NCBI GenBank assembly: GCA_031412355.1
Contig: JANOCR010000129.1
Location: 1-32,726 of the forward strand
DNA length: 32,726 nucleotides
Reading direction: 5' to 3'
DNA from: JAENVT01 sp031412355
Lineage (GTDB): Bacteria > Actinomycetota > Acidimicrobiia > Acidimicrobiales > Ilumatobacteraceae
Below are positions 17,496-23,149 of this stretch, piece by piece. Position 1 is the stretch's first letter, and each line of letters starts with the position of its first letter. Both the position numbers and the translations under genes were made by a program. The notes under the pieces were generated by a model. That model had not been told where the DNA came from, made no database searches, and saw only the letters and a program-made list of their open reading frames with translations.

Positions 17496-18904
17496 TTCTG
17501 GAAGCCGCCAAACGAACCGGAGATCGCGCAGTCACCCAATGTCGGTCCCGGTTGCGTGCATGACACCGTCATGGTCAGAGTCGAGCCCGGATTGAAGATG
17601 AATGGGGCCACAAAGTGCAGGTCGAGGTCACGGAAGTTTTCGAGCGCCGATTGCATGATGATGTTGCCGTCGCGCTTGATCTGTACGAAACCGCTGTCTC
17701 CGTTGGGGTTCTGCAACACCATGTCGGTCACCGCGAACGTCGACGAGAACGGGTTGTTGAAATCTGAGCTCGCGCCGAGCGGAACCAGGGATCCGAACCC
17801 GAGCTGGAAGTCGGCCGGGTTGCCGAACGGCGTGGCGAACGTGGACGTCGGCGTCGTAGTGGTGGTCACGCTGACCTCGCCGCCGACGACCGACGTTGTG
17901 GTCACGCTGGGAACTCCGACGCCTCCACCTCCAATCGTGGTCGTCGGCGCACCGCCCGCACCGGCACCGGCACCCGCACCCAGCTGGGTGTCGGGTGTGA
18001 GTGCTTCGACCTTTTCGTTCAGCGAGGCCAACGGCGCCTCGACAGCGTCCTTGGCAGCGGATTCGACGGTGGGCTTGAACAACGTGATCCACAGGATCCA
18101 CAAAATCAACAGCAGGGCGATGAGCGCGATCACGGCCTTGATGAGCCACGGCGGCAGCATCGGCTCCTGCAACAGCGTGCCGTTGACCGCTTCGGGCACC
18201 GGGACCGCCACCACTACCGGCATCACCGCTATTGCGCCTGGCGGGGCAGGCGGAGAACCTGGCGGTGCCGTCGTCTGCGGCGCAGGTAGCTCGGCGAGCC
18301 GGGCTCGCTCGCTGACCAGCACCTGGAACTGGTGGGTCTTCGGTGGGCCTCTCCAGAACCGGTCGTGCGGAATGACCTCGAACTTGGTGAAGTGCGCAGT
18401 GCCCGGCTCGACAATCAAGGACTGCCTCGCGAACGCGTACCGGCAGGCGTTCTCGGGATCGGCGCCGGAGAACTCGACCTCGATGGGGGCGTTGCCGCGG
18501 TTGTCGACAGCCACCTCGAACTGGCCTTTGCGGCGACCACGTTGCGTCAGCGGAAAGATCTCGACCGTGCGGTCGGCGAAGCGACCGACGGTGATGACGC
18601 CTTCCTCGACGGCGGAGCCCATGGGATCTTCGCCGGAAACCACCTTGACACCGAAGGGCGTCGGCCCCGGCGCAGTGTTCGGCGACTTCGGAGGCCGGAA
18701 GTGAATGGTGACCGTGCCCTCCGCGCCGGGAAACAACGACAGCACCTCCGGCTCGGCGTCGATCCACGCCGCAGCGGCACCGAGCCCTTCGAAGGTGAAC
18801 TGATCGACGACGGAACCGTTGTTGCGAACCCTGAGCTGCGCCGAAACCGCTTGACCGGGTTCGACAGCGAGCTCGGGTCGATCGAGAGACGCGCTCGAAC
18901 CCAT
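17492..18904 (-). CDS. Single-pass membrane protein with cytosolic Ig-like region, adjacent to the eCIS locus
   Basis: 470 aa. Residues 1-205 are beta-rich and Ig-like (ELAVEPGQAVSAQLRVRNNG and VDNRGNAPIEVEFSG are COG1470-type patterns), without a signal peptide, so probably cytosolic. A Pro/Ala-rich linker leads to one transmembrane helix at about 253-276. Outside follow a Gly/Ala/Thr-rich linker and a beta-rich C-terminal domain of about 120 residues. ATG 18904 is preceded by a TACGAT box at leaderless spacing, which decides the start over an open frame further upstream. It diverges from the eCIS regulator and is coupled to a secreted propeller gene. A bitopic membrane protein reported to tether Streptomyces contractile systems (CisA, from memory) is a possible functional parallel; homology is not claimed. 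Confidence 0.78.
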   Translation of the reverse strand: MGSSASLDRPELAVEPGQAVSAQLRVRNNGSVVDQFTFEGLGAAAAWIDAEPEVLSLFPGAEGTVTIHFRPPKSPNTAPGPTPFGVKVVSGEDPMGSAVEEGVITVGRFADRTVEIFPLTQRGRRKGQFEVAVDNRGNAPIEVEFSGADPENACRYAFARQSLIVEPGTAHFTKFEVIPHDRFWRGPPKTHQFQVLVSERARLAELPAPQTTAPPGSPPAPPGAIAVMPVVVAVPVPEAVNGTLLQEPMLPPWLIKAVIALIALLLILWILWITLFKPTVESAAKDAVEAPLASLNEKVEALTPDTQLGAGAGAGAGGAPTTTIGGGGVGVPSVTTTSVVGGEVSVTTTTTPTSTFATPFGNPADFQLGFGSLVPLGASSDFNNPFSSTFAVTDMVLQNPNGDSGFVQIKRDGNIIMQSALENFRDLDLHFVAPFIFNPGSTLTMTVSCTQPGPTLGDCAISGSFGGFQK

Positions 18905-18910
18905 GGTCCG

Positions 18911-18916
18911 ATCGTA
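18911..18916 (-). promoter_or_regulatory. -10 box (TACGAT) for a leaderless message of the membrane-protein operon
   Basis: On the minus strand TACGAT is followed by 6 nt and then ATG 18904, the spacing expected if transcription starts at the A of the ATG. A CGTTGA-type heptamer (18932-18938) lies over the -35 position, where no TTGACA match exists, as at an activator-dependent promoter. Confidence 0.6.
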
Positions 18917-18931
18917 GCCACGGCCTATTAC

Positions 18932-18992
18932 CCGTTGACGCCTCGTGAGGGCAGATCGGTTGCCCGTTGAGTCGCCGTTGATTGCTCGTTGA
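18932..18992. promoter_or_regulatory. Phased heptamer array (CCGTTGA), candidate NarL-type operator
   Basis: CCGTTGA occurs at 18932-18938, 18964-18970 and 18975-18981, and TCGTTGA at 18986-18992. The last three are exactly 11 bp apart and the first lies 32 bp (about three turns) upstream, so all face one side of the helix. A wider inverted repeat GACGCCTC (18937-18944) / GAGGCGTC (18991-18998) brackets the array. NarL/FixJ-type regulators typically bind tandem heptamers, and such a regulator is encoded 85 bp downstream. Confidence 0.55.
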
Positions 18993-19076
18993 GGCGTCGG
19001 GCGCATGCTGTCGTCGACCCCGGCAGTTGTACTGAGAGCCGGCCGGGGCAACTAGGGGTACGGAGGGATGAGAGAA

Positions 19077-19703
19077 ATGTCCGATCGAATAGCTGTCTAC
19101 GTCCACGGTGATGATCCAATCTCCGAGGCAGGCGTCGCCGCCCAACTACGCGGCCGCCCGGAGGCGTACGTCGTCGAGCGAGGATGCATCGACGACGCCG
19201 TCGTCGCTGTGGTCGTGACCGACGAGATCGACGAAGCCGCGGTGCGTGTCGTTCGCGGCATCCAGCGCGGCGGTTGTCCACGGGTGGTGCTCGTCGCCAC
19301 CCAACTCGACGACAACGGATTGATGATCGCTGTCGAGGCGGGGGTCTCGGGTGTGCTGCGGCGTCGTGAAGCCAGCCCCGAGGTGCTGGCCAGGGCCGTG
19401 GTCGCGGCTGCGAACGGCGATGGCACGTTGGCACCCGACCTGATCGGACGCCTGTTGAACCAGGTCAGCCGCCTGCAGCAAGACGTGCTGACCCCGCGCG
19501 GCATCGGGCCGGACGGTCTCAGCAGTCGCGAGCGCGAGGTGCTGAAGCTGCTGGCCGACGGTCTGGGCACCAACGAGATCGCCAGCGCGCTCGCCTACTC
19601 GGAGCGCACGATCAAGAACGTCATCCACGACGTGACGACACGGCTCAACCTGCGCAATCGGTCACATGCCGTCGCCTACGCCGTCAAGGCCGGCATCGTT
19701 TGA
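19077..19703 (+). CDS. NarL/LuxR-type response regulator of the eCIS locus, with degenerate receiver
   Basis: 208 aa. The C-terminal LuxR-type HTH is plain: GLSSREREVLKLLADGLGTNEIA...SERTIKNVIHDV, about residues 144-205. Residues 1-120 look like a receiver domain (HGDDPISEAG near the start, a VVLVAT strand), but the usual DVVLLDLRMP strand reads VAVVVTDEIDE and the usual lysine near GYLLK reads GVLRRRE. It may therefore act without phosphorylation. ATG 19068 touches the GGAGGG Shine-Dalgarno (19062-19067), while ATG 19077 has a 9-nt spacing, so I use 19077. It diverges from the membrane-protein operon and converges on the cap gene with a 4-nt gap. It is the likely controller of the locus. Confidence 0.88.
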   Translation: MSDRIAVYVHGDDPISEAGVAAQLRGRPEAYVVERGCIDDAVVAVVVTDEIDEAAVRVVRGIQRGGCPRVVLVATQLDDNGLMIAVEAGVSGVLRRREASPEVLARAVVAAANGDGTLAPDLIGRLLNQVSRLQQDVLTPRGIGPDGLSSREREVLKLLADGLGTNEIASALAYSERTIKNVIHDVTTRLNLRNRSHAVAYAVKAGIV

Positions 19704-19707
19704 TCCA

Positions 19708-20403
19708 CTAGTCGTCGGCTGCCGACTTCTCGCGAATCCTGAACGCGGTCCACCGCTTCTCGGCCAGCAAGCCGGCATCGGTCGAGGCAACCTTCCGGGA
19801 ACCTGGTCCGATCGATTCCATCCCGATCGTCAGTTCCTCTGCCGGTGGTGCGATATCGGTGAACAGTGCCGGTCGCAACGGAGCGACCAACGTCAGTTCC
19901 AACGATGCACGCAGAGGCATACCCAGTGACGACCAGACGTCGTGGGCTTGCGGGCCAGGGTCGGGAATCGGTACCCCGAGGCGTACGAGCAGCGGTTGCT
20001 GCTCACCATCGAGCACGCCCGCGAGATGCTCGGCAGCAACGATCTCGCCAGCCAGGCAGGCCTCCATCACCTTGCCCAACAAGCGATGCTCGTCCTCGAC
20101 CGTTTTGGCCCAGGCGCTGACCTGATAATGCATCTGGTAATGACGCACCGGGGGCTGGCGACCGCCAACGCGTCCGTCGGCGTTGCGCTCGTCTGCCCAA
20201 TCGGCCGCCCGGCGCCCGATGTCTTCGACCACGCGATGCAAGAAGCACGAGACCGCCGGTCGCTTCACCGCCTTGGCCCAGTCATCACTGGGCGTCTCGA
20301 AGGTCACCGCTGTGCCCGCACCGAGAACCGACACGAGGAAATTGGCTAGCGATCGGTCGACATCTGCGATCACTCCGAAAGTGTCGGCCCCTTCCAGCCG
20401 CAA
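19708..20403 (-). CDS. DUF4255 protein, eCIS tail terminator/cap (Pvc16/Cis16-like)
   Basis: Up to 231 aa. The pattern IADVDRSLANFLVSVLG, a Trp-rich stretch with HYQMHYQVSAWAKTVEDEHRLLG, and a C-terminal LELTLVAPL strand fit DUF4255 (Pvc16 N-terminal-like) proteins, which cap the distal end of the sheath-tube in contractile injection systems. The start is uncertain: TTG 20403 lacks a Shine-Dalgarno, and GTG 20373 (just before IADVD) is equally possible, giving 221 aa. It is the only structural gene of the locus on the minus strand, so its expression is uncoupled from the sheath operon, although the two share one divergent control region. Confidence 0.85.
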   Translation of the reverse strand: MRLEGADTFGVIADVDRSLANFLVSVLGAGTAVTFETPSDDWAKAVKRPAVSCFLHRVVEDIGRRAADWADERNADGRVGGRQPPVRHYQMHYQVSAWAKTVEDEHRLLGKVMEACLAGEIVAAEHLAGVLDGEQQPLLVRLGVPIPDPGPQAHDVWSSLGMPLRASLELTLVAPLRPALFTDIAPPAEELTIGMESIGPGSRKVASTDAGLLAEKRWTAFRIREKSAADD

Positions 20404-20430
20404 CGAAAGACGTCAACGGACACGTCAACC
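20400..20430. promoter_or_regulatory. Heptamer cluster upstream of the sheath operon (candidate operator)
   Basis: The reverse complement of the 18932-18992 heptamer occurs exactly at 20413-20419 (TCAACGG), with related copies GCAACGA at 20400-20406 and TCAACCT at 20425-20431, 12-13 bp apart. The cluster sits between the cap and sheath genes and partly overlaps the 5' end of the longer cap-gene reading. Confidence 0.45.
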
Positions 20431-20574
20431 TGCCCATTCGTGCACGTCGCATTGCCCCACCCGAGGATCGAGCGCACCTTCCGGCGGGATGCTCCCAGCA
20501 TTCAGTATTGAAGACATCCACGGGCCGCGGGTCCGAGGTGCACGATCCATTCGTCCGACCAAGGAGTACCACCC
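20404..20574. promoter_or_regulatory. Divergent control region between cap and sheath genes
   Basis: 171 bases without a gene. AAGGAG at 20561-20566 is the ribosome binding site for the sheath gene (8-nt spacing). I could not recognise a confident -35/-10 pair on either strand, as would be expected if the promoter needs an activator. Confidence 0.5.
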
Positions 20575-22116
20575 ATGCCGACCTACTTGTCGCCCGGCGT
20601 CTACATGGAGGAGGTGTCGTCTGGGTCGAAGCCGATTGAGGGTGTCGGTACAGCGGTTGCCGCCTTCGTGGGATTTGCAGAGAAGGGTCCCGCCAACCAA
20701 CCGACGCTCGTGACCAACTGGACCCAGTTCACCCAGAGCTTCGGCGATTTTGTCGAGGGCTCCTACCTGGCCCATGCGGTCTACGGGTACTTCCTCAACG
20801 GTGGTGGCGCCGCGTACGTGGTGCGCATCGGCGGCGACGACGACGGAGACGATGCCAAGGCCGCCGTCGCTCACGGCGAACTGCCCGCCGGGGAGGGCAA
20901 GCCCGGTCTGGTCGTCAAAGCGTTGGAAAGCGGCCCTGCTGGAGACGGCCTCACGGTCGAGACCACGGACGCATCGGAGCCCGGCGAGAACAACGACCAG
21001 TTCAAGCTCATCGTCAAGCGTGGTGAGAAGGTCGAGGAGAGTTTCGACAACGTGAGCCTGCGAAAGGGCCCGAACAACGTCGCCACGAAGGTGAAGGCCG
21101 ACTCGAAGCTGATCTCTGTCGAAGAGGTGCGCGGCGGTGGCACGATGGAGTTGCGCCGAGACTCGCGCATCAACCTCTCCGGTGGGACGGGAATCCCTGA
21201 CAACCTGCGGGTCTCCGCATCCGACTACGTCGGCGACTCGTCGGATCGCACCGGCTTCGGCGGGCTCGAGGCAGTCGACGAAGTCACCATGCTGTGCGTT
21301 CCCGATCTGACCGCTGCGCTGGAGCGTGGCATGCTCGACATGGAAGGTTTCAAGGCCGTGCAACTGGCCATGATCGCCCACTGCGAACTGATGGCCGATC
21401 GCGTCGCCATCCTCGACCCGCCACCGTCAATGAACGCGCAGCAGATCAAGGATTGGCGCGTCAACGAGGCCGGCTACGACAGCAAGTACGCGACGCTGTA
21501 CTACCCGCGCCTCAAGGTGATGGACCCGACACGAGGCAAAGCGATCTTCGTGCCGCCGTCCGGCCACATCGCCGGGATCTGGGCTCGCAACGACGACACC
21601 CGCGGGGTGCACAAGGCGCCGGCGAACGAAGTCATTCGCGGAGCCATCTCGTTGGAACTGAACATCACCAAGGGTGAGCACGACCAGCTCAACCCGATTG
21701 CGGTCAACTGCGTCCGCACGTTCCCTGGGCAGGGCATCCGGGTGTGGGGCGCACGCACGCTGTCGAGCGATCCGGAATGGCGCTACCTCAACGTTCGCCG
21801 GCTGTTCAACTTCGTCGAGGAGTCGATCCTGTCGGGTACCAACTGGGTGGTCTTCGAGCCGAACGACGCGAAGCTGTGGGACTCGGTGCGACGCACCGTG
21901 ACCATGTTCCTGCGACGGGTTTGGCGTGACGGTGCATTGTTCGGTCGCACACCAGCGGAGGCCTTCTTCGTGAAGTGCGATGAGGAGAACAACCCGCCCG
22001 AGAACCGTGACGCCGGCATCTTGACCGTCGAGATCGGTATCGCCCCTGTGAAGCCGGCGGAGTTCGTCGTCTTCCGTATCAGCCAGTTCTCCGGCGGCGC
22101 CGGACTTGAGGAATGA
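20575..22116 (+). CDS. Contractile tail sheath protein (Pvc2/Cis2-like)
   Basis: 513 aa. The N-terminus YLSPGVYMEEVSSGSKPIEGVGTAVAAF-type pattern (residues 4 onward) and the C-terminal strand EIGIAPVKPAEFVVFRIS are diagnostic of phage and eCIS tail sheath proteins; the C-terminal part donates strands to neighbouring subunits in the extended-mesh handshake. The middle segment (residues about 90-220) is the variable surface domain. YYPRLKVMDPTRG, PPSGHIAGIWARND and RVWGARTLSSDPEWRYLNVRRL belong to the conserved core. Sheath subunits stack around the tube and contract to drive it out. A single sheath gene is present. It heads the structural operon and has a good Shine-Dalgarno (AAGGAG, 8 nt). 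Confidence 0.97.
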   Translation: MPTYLSPGVYMEEVSSGSKPIEGVGTAVAAFVGFAEKGPANQPTLVTNWTQFTQSFGDFVEGSYLAHAVYGYFLNGGGAAYVVRIGGDDDGDDAKAAVAHGELPAGEGKPGLVVKALESGPAGDGLTVETTDASEPGENNDQFKLIVKRGEKVEESFDNVSLRKGPNNVATKVKADSKLISVEEVRGGGTMELRRDSRINLSGGTGIPDNLRVSASDYVGDSSDRTGFGGLEAVDEVTMLCVPDLTAALERGMLDMEGFKAVQLAMIAHCELMADRVAILDPPPSMNAQQIKDWRVNEAGYDSKYATLYYPRLKVMDPTRGKAIFVPPSGHIAGIWARNDDTRGVHKAPANEVIRGAISLELNITKGEHDQLNPIAVNCVRTFPGQGIRVWGARTLSSDPEWRYLNVRRLFNFVEESILSGTNWVVFEPNDAKLWDSVRRTVTMFLRRVWRDGALFGRTPAEAFFVKCDEENNPPENRDAGILTVEIGIAPVKPAEFVVFRISQFSGGAGLEE

Positions 22117-22128
22117 GGAGCTTGACCA

Positions 22129-22569
22129 ATGCCTGAGAGCAGTCCAATCACCGCCGCGCGGTTCTCGATCACCGTTGACGGTTACGAGATCGCCTCGTTC
22201 TCGGAGCTGCAAGGCATCCGTACTGAGATCAAGACGGTCGAGTTCGTCGAGTCGGGCGACAAGGGCCTGGTGCAGATGAACATCCCATCCAACCCCGTGT
22301 TGGCCACCATCACCCTGAAGCGGGCCCAGACCCAGGATCCGCAGATGTGGACCTGGCACGAGGCTGCCCGCTTCGGCGAGATGGGAGCCGCTCGCAAGAG
22401 TTGCTCGCTGGTGATGTTCGATGCGGCCGGCAAGCCGGTCGCTCGCTACCACCTCGAGAACGCGTGGCCCAGCAAGATCGAGCTCGGTGCCCTGCGCGCC
22501 GGCTCGTCCGAAGTACTCACTGAGACGGTCACGATCGTGTGTGACCATCTGATGCGAGTGGCGGCATGA
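22129..22569 (+). CDS. Inner tube protein, T4 gp19/Pvc1-like
   Basis: 146 aa. ARFSITVDGYEIASFSELQGI followed by a VEFVESGDKG loop, a central ITLKRA strand and the C-terminal EVLTETVTIVCDHLMRV strand are the pattern of the phage tail tube family (gp19). Hexamers of this fold stack to form the tube inside the sheath. It follows the sheath gene by 12 nt with a GAGGAG ribosome binding site, and its stop overlaps the next start by 4 nt. It is the first of three tube-family genes in the locus; being next to the sheath gene makes it the likeliest main tube subunit, which is inference. Confidence 0.92.
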   Translation: MPESSPITAARFSITVDGYEIASFSELQGIRTEIKTVEFVESGDKGLVQMNIPSNPVLATITLKRAQTQDPQMWTWHEAARFGEMGAARKSCSLVMFDAAGKPVARYHLENAWPSKIELGALRAGSSEVLTETVTIVCDHLMRVAA

Positions 22570-22991
22570 GCACTCCGATGCTTGACCGTTCGACGGGGGC
22601 ACCGACCTCCGACCGATCGACCTTGAGCACGGAGTTCCCGTTCACCCTGCCGCGCGGGTACGTCGATGGGCGAGGCCAGTTGCATCGCGAGGGCGTGATG
22701 CGACTGGCTACGGCCGGCGACGAGATCTGGCCGCAGACCGATCCACGGGTTCGCGAGAACCCTGCGTACCTGTCGGTGCTGTTGCTGACGAGGACGGTGA
22801 CCAATCTCGGGTCGCTGCCCGAGGTCGACAGCCGGGTGATCGAGAACCTGTTCGCCTCCGATCTGGCATTCCTGCAAGACCTGTACCGCCGCATCAATCA
22901 AGACGGCGGCACACGGGTCGACGTGACATGTCCGAAGTGCGCACACGGGTTCGCTGTCGATATCAGCGGTGATTCGCCGGGGGGATCATGA
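22566..22991 (+). CDS. Tail assembly chaperone-like protein (P2 gpE / Mu gp41-like), 0-frame product
   Basis: 141 aa. The segment FPFTLPRGYVDGRGQLHREG then VMRLATAGDEI, followed by helices with LLLTRTVTNLGSLP and ASDLAFLQDLYRRIN, resembles the phage tail assembly chaperones of the P2 gpE/Mu gp41 type (LP..dG......LR.pt.gDl, ending in a D-x3-L helix). A C-terminal Cys122-x2-Cys125-x-His127 could bind a metal. It overlaps the tube gene by 4 nt (ATGA). The last codons run through a G GGG GGA slippery heptamer, and its TGA overlaps the DUF6760 start. Its place directly after sheath and tube matches gene E of phage P2. The chaperone role is inferred from pattern and synteny. Confidence 0.75.
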   Translation: MSTPMLDRSTGAPTSDRSTLSTEFPFTLPRGYVDGRGQLHREGVMRLATAGDEIWPQTDPRVRENPAYLSVLLLTRTVTNLGSLPEVDSRVIENLFASDLAFLQDLYRRINQDGGTRVDVTCPKCAHGFAVDISGDSPGGS

Positions 22992-23032
22992 CGTACGCGA
23001 CCGCGCAGTTGGTGGAAGAGGTCGCGTACGTC
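22979..23032 (+). promoter_or_regulatory. Candidate programmed -1 ribosomal frameshift signal (slippery heptamer plus stem-loop)
   Basis: The heptamer G GGG GGA (22979-22985) is read in the upstream frame as ccG-GGG-GGA, exactly the X XXY YYZ layout needed for a tandem -1 slip. After a 4-nt spacer, GACGTACGCGACC (22990-23002) pairs perfectly with GGTCGCGTACGTC (23020-23032), a 13-bp stem over a 17-nt loop; one further U-G pair is possible at the base. The 0-frame TGA is at 22989-22991. A -1 slip enters the frame of the DUF6760 gene (GGG-GGG-ATC-ATG) and would yield a fusion of about 194 residues. Confidence 0.75.
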
Positions 23033-23149
23033 GCTTATTACTTCCATTGGCCGCTCGAATCGATCCTGGCGATGGAGCATCCGCTGCGGCGGACCTTCAT
23101 CAGCGCGATCGGTGACATCAATCGAGAGATCAACGGCACCGGTATCTGA
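22988..23149 (+). CDS. DUF6760 small protein (P2 gpE'-like), -1 frame partner
   Basis: 53 aa. ATG 22988 overlaps the preceding stop (ATGA) and the TGA at 23147-23149 overlaps the next ATG. The core is EEVAYVAYYFHWPLESILAM; the FHWP motif (residues 19-22) followed by a Met and a basic helix is the hallmark of the P2 gpE' family, where it reads FHWPPSEL. Small proteins of this kind (DUF6760) recur in actinobacterial eCIS loci. It could be made alone (the G-run lies only 3 nt before the ATG, a poor Shine-Dalgarno spacing) or, more interestingly, as the C-terminal part of a -1 frameshift fusion with the 141-aa protein. By analogy with phage chaperones it would bind the next gene's product or the tube during assembly. 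Confidence 0.85.
   Translation: MTYATAQLVEEVAYVAYYFHWPLESILAMEHPLRRTFISAIGDINREINGTGI

Noticed and set aside
16476..18704. 742-aa open frame antisense to the propeller and membrane-protein genes
   Set aside because: Composition is that of a reverse-frame shadow, and it spans two well supported genes on the other strand.
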